From contig JANPYM010000005.1 in NCBI GenBank assembly GCA_025890175.1, positions 1,812,440-1,876,439 on the forward strand: a stretch of 64,000 nt of DNA. Direction: 5' to 3'. Numbering within the stretch: the stretch's first letter is position 1; every line of letters starts with the position of its first letter. Shown here one piece after another: positions 11,548 to 22,200 of the stretch. The DNA is from Ciborinia camelliae (Eukaryota; Ascomycota; Leotiomycetes; Helotiales; Sclerotiniaceae). The translations under genes and the position numbers were made by a program. Below the pieces are notes generated by a model, which had not been told where the DNA came from, did no database searches, and saw only the letters and a program-made list of their open reading frames with translations.

Positions 11548-12392
11548 ATGGCAGCAACAATGGTAGCACCACTCACCGCCGTCGCCAGGGCGCCCAAAAT
11601 GGGTCGCAAAGAAATCTTTCTGTACGATTTCCCCATCTCATCCCTCTCCTCTTCCTACCCAATGCGCTAACCCCTCTTCTTCTTCTCACCAATAGACCCA
11701 ATTTCACCATAACGCTCCTCCGCACCCCGAATCTCCCACCCTCCTTCGCATCGTTTATCGTGCCCCTCAATTTGAATAAATTGGATCTGAGAGATTATCT
11801 ATGGAATGCGTATGGGATAGAAGTGAGAGGGGTGAGGAGTTATATTCAAGCGCAGAAATTGAGGGAGGGGAAAGAGGGCCAGAAGATTCCGTCGCCGAGG
11901 AAATGGTTTAGGCCGAGGAGTATTAAGAAGATGATGGTGGAGATGGAGAGGCCGTTTGTCTGGCCGGAAGAACCTACAGACTTTTCTGAGTGAGTTTTCT
12001 CCTTTTTGCCCGTTTTTATGTTCATGGCAGGGCCAGGGAGGAAGTGTGGTATGGGAGTGGGAGTATGCAGGAGTTGAATAGCGGGGAAAGGATATAAGAA
12101 AGTGGTTTTGGCAAAATATAAAGACTAATCATACAATGTTTACAGTTGGGATCAAGATGGAGTCAAGAAACGCCAAAAATACGAACAAGAGGCACAAGAA
12201 GCCAGGTATCCAGACGCCAAACAAAAGCCCACCAAAGAGCGTCTATCAATCGCACAGCAAGCAAGAGAAATCTTGCAGGGAGAGAAAAAATGGAAGTCTA
12301 CTCAAGATACGTGGGTGAATGTTGGAGAAGAGGTTGAGGTCGAGACAGATGTGAAGGTTCCTCGTTCTAAACGGTCGCCAAATGAAGAGTAA
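11548..12392 (+). CDS. MRP20: Mitochondrial ribosomal protein uL23m
   Basis: Large-subunit mitoribosomal protein of the uL23 family (yeast Mrp20), placed near the exit tunnel and bound to 21S rRNA. Exons are 11548-11621, 11696-11989 and 12146-12392, giving about 204 residues. Splicing intron 1 (GTACGA..ATAG, 74 bp) joins IFL to PNFTITLLRTPNLPP, the typical uL23m entry. VPLNLNKLDLRDYLWNAYGI is the most conserved block. The third exon, after a 156-bp intron, is a charged helical tail ending KRSPNEE. The N-terminus (MAATMVAPLTAVARAPKMGRK) is basic and could act as a presequence. A second in-frame ATG four codons later is an alternative start. Confidence 0.9.
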
Positions 12393-12842
12393 AGGCCAGA
12401 TGAATCGAGGTTTGAGACATTGGAAGAGCATGTATATTGCGACAGGCATTGTATGAATAATTCATTGAATGGGGGTATATGAACATGAAGAATAAAAATT
12501 ACACTATTTATACAATCAACCCAAGCTTTACCATGAACCTTAGCGTCGATATATCCTTCAACATCACGTTTGACCTTCGCAACTCCTCATTTATTCATCT
12601 TTTCTGCACTGGCTACTCTGTTAGGTTCCTCATCGCTAACATCATATGAATCATCGTAAGGACACGCAGCTGGTGTTGTACCTGGTGCAGATTTGGTCTT
12701 GACTCTCGGCTGGTTTCCTCCATGCACTCACTCACTCTGTCGAGTTAACTCCATACATCTCTTTACTCAACACATTGACCAGCACGAAAATCAATCCTCA
12801 CTAGCCCCTATTCCTTCACTCTCACCCTCCCCATCCTTCATC
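12393..12842. other. Convergent spacer
   Basis: This spacer separates the 3' ends of the uL23m and METTL4-like genes. There is no gene signal; the sequence turns C/T-rich just before the methyltransferase stop. Confidence 0.55.
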
Positions 12843-14471
12843 TCATCTCGTCTCGTGCGAATTCTCCACAACAGGTACTGATTCCACCAACTCTCCGATT
12901 GTCAAATTCGGGGCACGCAGAGTAGGATCAGCATCAATCTCCCCCTCCTCCCCCTCCTCCCCCTCCTCCTCCCCAACCCAAAAATCATCCATCTGAAACT
13001 TCGCCACCTCATTCCCCCACCCCCACCACCCAGCCGTCAAATTCCTCGCAAATATCTCTAATCCCATATAATTACTATAATCATGATTATGATTATCATT
13101 CCGATTGTAACCCTCCAATAGTTGTCGAAAAAGATACCTCAAGTTGGGTTTTCGTGAATGTAAATCTGGTACTCCTATTATGACTCTTCGCTTGATGCTT
13201 GCGTTGGGGGTGTTTGGGGTGTTTGATGTGCTGTCTGGGGATTGACATGTCGTGGGTGGCGTGTTCTTGTTGGTGTCTGATTTAGTGATGGGAGATTGAT
13301 GAGTAGCATTGGTGACTTTGATGTCAATTTTTTTCTCGACAGCTGGTTCCCTCTTGTAATCAGATCCTGTTTTTACAAGTTCCTTTTTGATACCTATTTT
13401 TCGTCCTACGAGCAAAATCTCCCAAGGCTTTCTCCATGTCCCGGTAATCTCATAAATCGGCTCCCCGCTCGATGTTACTTTGAGCCAAATCCATTCCTCT
13501 ACTAACTCGAGACCCCATTGGTCAAATAAACCCCCCTCGTCGAGAATCATGGCGCGGAATGCTGGTTTGTTGGTTACCCATATTCCTACGTAGCCGTTGT
13601 CCTCTATGTGATCACATGGTAGCCTATAATATCGGGGAGTTAGTGATTGTTCAATGGAGAAGGTTGAGCGTTCAAATAGATGAACATTCGAGCAAAGTTA
13701 AATATTCAGATAGAGTTGAAGGTTCAAAGAAAATCAAACACAAGAAACCTCGCGGAAGGATCGAAAGATAAAAACTTACCATCTCAATAGGTTTGCAATA
13801 CCCATGGACCCTGAAGCAGTAGCATATGCATCCTTTCGTAAAGCCGATCGATTAGGCCAAGGTGGATCAACGATGATGACATGGAAGTTTGGAAAGCCTT
13901 CCGATTGATCCAAATTAACAGGGCCATTGGCTTCAGGAATATTGCCATGTATCATTGTTGACCTAGGTGGCATCGTACCTGGCATTCCATCTATCTTAAC
14001 GCGTTTTGGACTCACGCAGTCGTCATTTTCAACTTTGATAACGTCATGCTGGGACTTCCCGAGCTCTTCTTCGACTGATTCTCTCTTCCTCTTCTTCTTC
14101 TCATCTTTCCCATAAACACGATTTAAACAAAAAGTCCCCTCCCATCTAGCATCCTCCATCATCTCATCCAAAGCAAGCTGCACGTAACGCTCCAACATCA
14201 ATTCCTTGATAGTTTTCTCCGGCACATTCTGGAGTGCTTTCTTGGACTTGGGCTCAAGTGATTCATATGGAGTCTCCACAGGCTTACAGGATATAAGTCT
14301 CCTTGTAACATTTGGACATGGAACACCGGCATGTTCTTCGGATAATAAGTATTGCGCATCTTCGACGGATCGTGGGATATCGATCAAAGTAATCGTTTTG
14401 TGGTCATTTTGGTAGATGATATGGGATGGGAGATGAGAGGATTGGATATGCGGTATTATGGAGTTGGTCAT
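12843..14471 (-). CDS. MT-A70 family methyltransferase, METTL4-like
   Basis: SAM-dependent adenine N6-methyltransferase of the MT-A70 family. The METTL4 branch has been linked to m6Am in U2 snRNA and, in some reports, to DNA 6mA. Exons are 14471-13780 and 13623-12843 with a 156-bp intron (GTAAGT..ATAG), giving about 490 residues. The catalytic DPPW lies in HVIIVDPPWPNRS near residue 200. After splicing come LPCDHIEDNGYVGIWVTNK and LVEEWIWLKVTSSGEPI, then TWRKPWEILLVGRK, in the order expected for the METTL4 fold. Between residues 120 and 175 is a Lys/Arg-rich stretch that may serve for nuclear import. A low-complexity insert follows the GRK block, and a Glu-rich EEEGEEGEEGE run lies near the C-terminus. 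The orthology to METTL4 rather than METTL3/14 rests on motif reading only. Confidence 0.87.
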
Positions 14472-15172
14472 AGTCTTATATTACATGGTTCTTTGCATAT
14501 ACGAGATTCGTACATTTTGAGTACCAGTATAGAAATTGTGTTTTTGAACGGTCCGTCACGTGATGGATATTCTACCTTTGCATTTGGTGATGACCTCTCT
14601 GTTTGGTCATGATATACCACCAAAATTCTAATTGATAATTGATATTTTGGACAGTTGCAACATACCGAAAATAACTCAAACTACTGGGTGTATATCAATA
14701 TTTCAACCCCCAATTATCACATTGTTGAATAGATATTGGAAGAACCTTATCGTATTTGGCATGGCATCAACTAAACGGAACACTGAGTGCTACCCCAAGA
14801 TCGTTCTCTATCCTCATTTCCAGATACCAAACCTTTCAATGTCGAATCAGAGTTCATATATCAAGTGTCAAGGCTGGAATGATTCATCTTCTGACTCACT
14901 CGGTGAGTATTGTCAACATGGAGAGCCTCCGGGTAGGCTTATAAATATCTTGGCTTATCCAAGGCTTCAGGTGACCTCACTCACCAGAATACTCTTTCTC
15001 ATCTTATTATCTGGCTTCTAGCTTTACATTCCAATGATGATTTTAGAGCTAGCGGTGAACTATTTTCCTCCTTATCTTCCGCCCAAATCAACCTTCTGGT
15101 TGTTCAGATTCTAGCTATACATTCAAAAGTTACTTTCGAGCCACCGTCAGTAATATTCTGAACCATTTCAAA
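14472..15172. promoter_or_regulatory. Upstream region of the METTL4-like gene
   Basis: A palindromic E-box TCACGTGA lies at 14556-14563, about 85 bp upstream of the METTL4-like ATG. The rest is A+T-rich. A 129-codon frame at 14632-15021 (+) has no recognisable content. Confidence 0.45.
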
Positions 15173-15262
15173 ATGCAATCAGAGGAGCTAAGTCTCTTTA
15201 CCATTCCTTTAGAGCTTCACTTAACCATCTTCAAACACATGTTTCAAGCACTGTGTGGATAG
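15173..15262 (+). pseudogene. F-box-like scrap (possible decayed gene start)
   Basis: Thirty codons from an ATG to a stop contain IPLELHLTIFKHMF, which resembles the first helix of a fungal F-box (LPxELxxxIxxxL). The frame is the same as that of the larger ORF at 15518-16159, but several stops lie between. I see no splice signals that clearly join the two. It may be a decayed F-box gene start or a chance likeness. Confidence 0.25.
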
Positions 15263-15517
15263 GGTTTGATTTTTAAGCCAAACCTGTCATGTTATCCAAT
15301 CTTTTATTCCGTTTTGCCACCACTTTCCATATGATTGATACACTTATGGGATTATTGTTAGCTACCTTTTCTCTCATTCGTAGTATTCGTGTCAGGGGAT
15401 AGTATTTTCCGTTGTCCACCAATTATGAGGGGGCTGATGAAGGACCTGTAACCTACCAGATGGCCCATACTCTTTGGTTGTTCCCTGGGCTACAACTCGA
15501 TAAGTTAATCGTCGAAG

Positions 15518-16159
15518 ATGTATATATATCATGACAAACACCAAGATAGGGGAGTCTTTGCAGATGTGGCCACATATGATGAGACTGAATGTTTGGTTAA
15601 TCAGAACAGATGGAAGGAATTATGGTATCTTACTCCAACAACAGAATTCATAGAGTCGGGATTTTATGGTTATCATCGAGTTGAGCAACCAGCTGGATGG
15701 GATAAGGATATCAAAAAAAGAGATGGGATTGATTCTGGAGCTGAATGTAGAATGTATGTTGGACAATACTACCATCATGACGAAGAGGAGGGAGAATGCG
15801 ACGAAGGTCTTCAAGATGGAGAAGACTACGAGGATGAGAATTTACAAGACTACGAGGAAGAATGTGACGAGAGTATACAAGATGGAGAAGACTATGAAGA
15901 TGAGAATGTACAAGACAAAGATGAAAAACGGAACGTTGCTTTAGGCGAGGAAGAAATAGGACCACAACACGCATGGGCGATCGAGGACCCAAAAGAAAGA
16001 TCGGCGTGGATAGGGATACCACAACAGTATAATCATCGCCCGGAGTTAGTCTTCTATAGAGAAGTGCTTGTTATTGGGAAAAGGGGCAAGGTCGCTAGTT
16101 ACACGAGTGATGGTAGTCATCACTGTACAAAATTTGGAGCGCGTTGTTTGAGATTATGA
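15518..16159 (+). CDS. Hypothetical acidic protein with internal repeat
   Basis: I do not recognise this 213-residue frame. It starts at the first ATG after an in-frame stop. Its centre is strongly acidic and holds two copies of a 22-residue unit, ECDE..QDGEDYEDEN.QD, encoded by a 66-bp tandem repeat at 15794-15925. There is no signal peptide or membrane segment. The flanks are Trp/Tyr-rich (RWKELWYLTPTTEFIES, HAWAIEDPKERSAW), which looks more like protein than random frame. The gene lies in an A+T-rich spacer beside an F-box-like scrap, so it could be the surviving 3' part of a decayed gene. No function is proposed. Confidence 0.35.
   Translation: MYIYHDKHQDRGVFADVATYDETECLVNQNRWKELWYLTPTTEFIESGFYGYHRVEQPAGWDKDIKKRDGIDSGAECRMYVGQYYHHDEEEGECDEGLQDGEDYEDENLQDYEEECDESIQDGEDYEDENVQDKDEKRNVALGEEEIGPQHAWAIEDPKERSAWIGIPQQYNHRPELVFYREVLVIGKRGKVASYTSDGSHHCTKFGARCLRL
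15794..15925 (+). repeat. 66-bp tandem duplication, two copies
   Basis: Two imperfect 66-bp copies in frame within the acidic hypothetical ORF. The copies differ mostly at third positions and in a few codons (EGLQ against ESIQ). Confidence 0.75.
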
Positions 16160-17337
16160 GTTGCGAAGATATCAAAGTGACTGGTAAGAATTTTTCACCC
16201 GAAAATGATATAATTGGCCATCTATGCTCTGTGAATCAATGCTTTAGGATAGATGGGTACTTAAAGGGTTTTCAGTGGTCCGGACCACAGTTTACTAACG
16301 ATCCGTTTTATATACTGAAACCATTCCACATATTGAAATTGCATTACATACTTTGTATATGTTTAACCCTATATAATATAAGTTTTATGTTGTTCCGCTG
16401 CAATTTTGATCAATGGGGAACGGTTCAAAGTCAGCCTTGTGTGTATATGAGTATGTATTTGGATTCCAGCTATAAAAGCGAATGAGAGACTACTGATTCT
16501 CGTATATCTATACATACCTGAATTGAAGGTGGATTTATGAGTTGAGGACAGAATTCATTATACAAGATTCCTGCAGTGGAGTGGATGGGTAGATTTGAAG
16601 GGGCTAGTGGCTAGTTTATGACACAGAGGAGGAGAGTTTGAATTACATGATAGTGTAGAATTTGCTGAGGGGGCATTGCGACGAGGCTTGCAGGGCAGGC
16701 ACCATGTAGCTTATGTCATTAGACCGTAGTAGGTATGCTGATATACCTAATATCGTATGGTGTGGTTGCCATAGTATGAATGCTATGAATCAAAAGTGTG
16801 GAATTTTCTTGAAGTGATGTAGTATCACGCACGCAGGCAGCGCAGCACCCATCATTCATCTACTATTTAACAGCCGGGGCTAAATTTAAACGATGTTATA
16901 ATTTACTACAACAAAAGCATTTTTTGGAAGAAACAATCGAATTAGACACTGGAAGCAGCGAGCACATTGCAAGAACTGGACGAGACAAGTATAAAGTTGA
17001 GGTTCATGAAATTTTCATTTATCTGATATATGCATAACAACATGATTTCTCCCCAGCGAGCTGCTGCGTATTAACTATATAAAAACTCGCTCGACGAACA
17101 CAACACGACATTACTATACATGATACCCGCAGACGATGCTGCATTCCCAAACGCCGATATATGCGTGCATTATACAATTCCGACCCATTTATCATCCACT
17201 GCTCTCGCAATTCATCACCATTTTTTCTTTTGCTCGTATCGTTTGACGACATCGTAGACTCATACAATCAATGCTCATCTTGATCCATTCCCAGGTGGGT
17301 ACGGATTGAGATTTTGATTGATTGCTTGCTTGCTTGC
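16160..17337. other. A+T-rich spacer
   Basis: Downstream of the transporter gene (which reads leftward). It has a short GCTT run at 17321-17340 overlapping the transporter stop region. No RNA or protein gene was recognised. Confidence 0.55.
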
Positions 17338-19221
17338 TTAAGCATTCATGATCTCAGGCTTCTCTGATCCACCGGCAGCAGTCTCAGGGAACATTCTCTC
17401 GTCATGTTCCAACATTGGTCGGCCAGCCATCTCACTCTTCTTGATATCCTTTCCTCCCTTGGTCAAGAACATTCCATCGGTATTAAGACCACCGATACCC
17501 TCGGAACCAAGAGACTTAGCATCCCAGCTGGCGGAGGTGATTGGGTTGACGTGGAGGACGTACATGCTATCGATTTCCTCCAAAGAGCGATCCTTGGTTT
17601 CGATAACGAAGAAGTACACAATCCAGAAGAGACAGAAGAGGGAACTGGCAAAGATGAGACCATAGTAGTAGTCGATCTTGTCGGTGATGAAGGTAGTGCA
17701 GAAAGAAATGATGAAGTTCAAGAGCCAGTTAGATGCGGTGGCGAGAGCCATGCAGGAAGCTCTGTAACGAGCTGGGTACAATTCTCCAACAATAGACCAG
17801 ACCAAGGGTCCCCAGGTAGTAGCGAATCCGACAATGTAGATACAGGTGAAACAGATCAAAACGGCACCAGGGGCTGATGTATCGGTTTGTCCTTGAATCT
17901 TGAAGTGTCCGACGAAAGAGTAGATCAACATGCAAAAGAACATCTCAGCTGCACCAACCATAAGAGCCTTTCTACGACCGCAGTTCTTGACAACCCAGAG
18001 ACCACCGATGGTAGCGACAACATTAACAGTTCCGAGAATGATAGAAGTGACATAAGAATCGGAGATACCTCCGGACTTGAAAATGGTTGTGCCGTAGTAG
18101 AAGAAGAAATTGGCACCAGTCAATTGTTGACCAGCTTGAAGAATCATTCCGAGAAGAGTGCGGTACAACATTCTTGGACCGGTGAAAATTTCGTACCAGG
18201 GGTGATCACCACCTTCTCTTTCGGCAGCGAGCTTAACTTCGATTTCGTTGATTTCGGCGTCGATGAGAGGGGAGTAGGGGTCAACACCGTTAAGACGAGC
18301 CATGTTTGTGCGGGCTTCATCTTCACGACCGATACGGTATGCGAAACGAGGGGATTCTGGGAGGAAAAGAACGGCGGTACCGAGAATGACAGCCCAGAGT
18401 GCAGAGAGACCGTTGGGAATACGCCATTGAGCACTGCTGGTGAATGCAGAGTGAGTTCCGTAGTTGATCTATTTTGTATGTAAGTGAATTGCCATTTTGA
18501 CTGATTTGATGGAGGTGGAAAGTGGCTTACCATATAAGCAGTCCAGATACCCATAGTAATCAACAATTGATAACTGGCAACGACGGAACCACGAATATTC
18601 TTTGGCACAGACTCAGATTGGTACATAGGAACGGAAGTACTCAAAGCACCGATACCCAAACCAGCAGTAAATCTTCCCATGGCGAATTGGACCCAGTTAG
18701 TAGAGGAAGTAACTTCGATAACAACACCAATGATGTAGAAGAATGCAGAGCTGGAAATAGTGTAACGACGACCAATTTTGTCGCAGAGGTAAGAAGATCC
18801 AAGACAACCGACAAGGGTACCGGCACAGAGAATGGCGACGATGGTTCCTTGACGGACAGCAGTAAGTACGCCATTCTCACCAAATCGATCTAAGAAATCG
18901 GACATTTGGACGAAACCTTGAGATTGGTTAGTACTTTATCGCTGTGACCATATGGAAGTGAAGCAACAAACCAGAAATTTGACCAGATTCATAACCGAAC
19001 ATGAAACCACCGATAGATGCGACTGCACCAAGGGTGATAGCCAATGCGGTAACTGGCAAGTTGTCGAGAGCCTCTTCAGGCGCCGTATCATGATGCTCTG
19101 GTGCAGAGCCACTTATGGATGCGGCAGCTGGTGTCTGTGTTGCTGGTGTTCCGTCTGCACTGCTGAGATGCTTATCAGAAGTAACAGCTGACTCTCCAGT
19201 CTCCTTGTTAAACAACCCCAT
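17338..19221 (-). CDS. MFS sugar (hexose) transporter
   Basis: Plasma-membrane proton-coupled or facilitative sugar transporter of the major facilitator superfamily. Exons are 19221-18972, 18916-18531 and 18468-17338, with introns of 55 and 62 bp, giving about 588 residues with about twelve predicted helices. Sugar-porter signatures are present: GGFMFGYESGQISG in helix 1, DKIGRR in loop 2-3, PESPRF before the central loop, QQLTGANFFFYYG in helix 7, GRRKALMVG in loop 8-9 and a VIETKDRSLEEID version of the PETKG box. The N-terminal 60 residues and the C-terminal 70 are polar and cytosolic. The family fits fungal HXT-type glucose/fructose carriers, but substrate cannot be read from sequence. Long open frames on the opposite strand (17404-18483) are shadows of the codon bias here. 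Confidence 0.93.
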
Positions 19222-22200
19222 GATTGCTATGTTCTCTAAACCTCTCCTATAGGTATATGTATATGTATATATGGAAGTATACTGAAGTACACTGTAGTAC
19301 GATCAACAACTTTATTCAAAGGGACAGTCGAATGGCCCCAGATCGAATAATATAAGTTGAAGAAAAGAAGACGCGGAGAATGGAGAGAGGGGATATGGGG
19401 ATTCAAAGCATTCTATATAACAACATCGGACATGGGAGAGAGATGGGAGTGGAGTCAACTCCATCAAGTTATCATGGTCGGGGGCCCCGAGGTGATGCCT
19501 CCATGAATTAGTCCACATTCCCATCATTCTGTCATGCGGACAAGACTCAAATTGGAAGATGACTCTAGCCCCCCAATATGGGGAAACTAGTAAAGAGGGT
19601 CTGAAGACATTTTCAAGTTTTTCTTTAAGATGGAGGATCTACCCAAAAGAATGTTCGGTGCTGAATGTAGGGGTGAGTGGAGTAAGGAAATAGAGGACCT
19701 GGTCAAAAGTTCACAACCCGCCATAGCTTCTCAAGTTCCCATCCATCCCACTACTGTGGTCGGCAAATTGTCACGATATCAGATATGATTTGGGGTCTTG
19801 CTTATATGGAATTATTGGATTGTTGAGATTTCTAGGATTTGGGAGAATAAACCGTACGTGTGAAACTGTGAATGTGAGTCTGTGAGAGCGAAAAGATTTT
19901 TGAATATTAGAATAATAATAATAATAACAATAATAATAATATCGAATAATCATTTGAATCAAACCGATGTGAAGAAAAATCGGGTCCATCGTAAAGAGGT
20001 GACCGCGATAGCACCGAGGACCAAGAGAAAAGGAGGGAGCGTCTAGGTAATCCTTATTATTCCTTATCGTGGAATATCTTGAAAATTGTGAAATTCCATT
20101 GGTTTGTTTGGGTTTATGTTTATATATTTTGAACCTTTCAATATCAGAATGTTGGTTTGTACTGTATTTGATTGTTACTATGGCCAAATGAGTTGTCAAA
20201 TGTCTATCGTCCTTCATATATCAGATATCAATATGTACGCGTTGCTGCAGTCTGGACTCTGCATTATGCAGGTGTGTATCACAGATAGATAGATATGAAT
20301 GAAGTCGGAACATTATAACGATTAGCCAAATTGCCATCTTCACTTACCCCTTTATAGCTTAGAACTTTATATATGTCGATGAAGTGGATCTGAGGCTCAA
20401 GGCTTAACCTTTTCGGATACCAACCACAGTTACCATACCAATCATACCATGATCCTCGCTGCGGCTAGAACGGCGTAATTCCCAGACCCATAGAAATGTT
20501 TCAAGCCACCATAAAAAATGCAAGGGAAAAACACGCAAGGTTCAATCACCAGTGGCTTTTTTCTTGCCTTATGGACGGCGGGAACCAACGGCAGTCAAGG
20601 AAGGCCAAGAGAGCCAAGCGTTCGTAATTTAATATATAGGCGAGAAAAGAAGAGAACGGAGAAAAAAAGGTTTTCATCCAAATTGATTTGCATGGCATAA
20701 GGGACTTTAAAGGCTTCAAAGTTCAATTGGCGCCTGTCATCCAAGCCCGTCGTTTGAAGCTTATAAATTAAATGCTATAAAAGGCTAAAAGGCTTGAAAG
20801 GCTAAAAGGCTGCGTGTAAATCGTAATGTTCCATTATTGAGTTCGTTTGTTTCTAGAGCCGAGCTTATGAAAGTATATTAATATATAGAATATCAGAATT
20901 AGTAGTCTCGAGAAAAAGAACCGGATTGATTAACTATTCTCTCTTCTTGTTGTATTACTGCATTTGAATGATCAACTTCTACTCTTCCGTATTCCATATT
21001 ATATTTCTCTCCGAAGACTAACCGCCCGACTCGCTCATCTCTTTCTAGAGTAGGTAGTATAGCATCGTAGCATTATTGAAAAGGTAGGCACAGACATTAT
21101 CCCAATAATAAAAATAAGGCGAACTTAACCATTTTTTTCTGGGTTCGTTTGGTGGGAAAACCCACATCAAAAAGGAGATATTTCGGTTTCATTTCAACAA
21201 CGACCCGTTACCCATTGAAAACTCCACCTCGTGGATATCTTCTCGGCCATACTCTTCATCTCTCAGCAATCATAGGGATCAATTCGATCAAATCATATAA
21301 CGAATGAACATCTCAATTAGACTTGCCACTGTGCCTGCATGAAATCTCAAGAGGGGTACTACCTACCGGATACGTAATGATCATCTAGGAAGTAGGAATT
21401 CAAGAAATTGGCCCGAAAATAATGTGTTGTAACTTGTTCGATAGGGATTCTTTTCTTCTTTTTGTGGTACCACAGCTGCATCGCTGCCCGCACAACATCG
21501 CCCATGGGACCTCCTCATTTTCTCCCGACTTTTATCCCATGGGACACAAGAATAATGGAGTATGCAGTTTGGGGAGAAGAAGATGGATTTCGGGGTCCCC
21601 TTTTTTGACGCTGTTGATGCAGCTCGTGCCGTCATGCAGGTGGGTAGTTGACAGCTGTGAATGAGAATGACGATATAAATTTCGATGAGTAGGAAGTTCC
21701 CGGAAAGATAGCATTCGATTTCCATTGAATGTCACGTGTCAATTTCAAGACTCGAGTCATGTTTCTTGTGGAACCCTTTTTGGGTGGGAAGGGGAGGGGC
21801 CACTCTCCGAGTCTCGCTTGAAAATTTGCTCGTAAAGCGCGCGTCTCGACTCTTAAGTTTTAAACACGAACTTTGAATCGGAACTAAGGGTCGTACCGGG
21901 ACTCTTATTCCGTCCTCCCCTCTTGTTCGTGTGAAACATGGTCTCAAAGTTAGTGAAGCCACACACACCGTCGCCCTGACTATTAATCCTTAGCTGCCGT
22001 TCGATTTCCCAAGTTACGATCACTCAATCGTTCCAGAGCACACCAAGAGGGTAGTTCTTTTTGACTCTTGGCGGTGAGTTTAGAAGTTTGCCTTCGACTG
22101 CACGAATTTTTCCAAACCGCTGTATCATTTTGTGTATACAGTAGACTCGAATTTTAAGCAGAAAAAATGCAGTGCTATGAATCCAAAAGGGAAAATAAGG

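Noticed and set aside
17404..18483. Long plus-strand frames of 157 and 198 codons
   Set aside because: They lie wholly antisense to conserved exons of the sugar transporter and show no motif.
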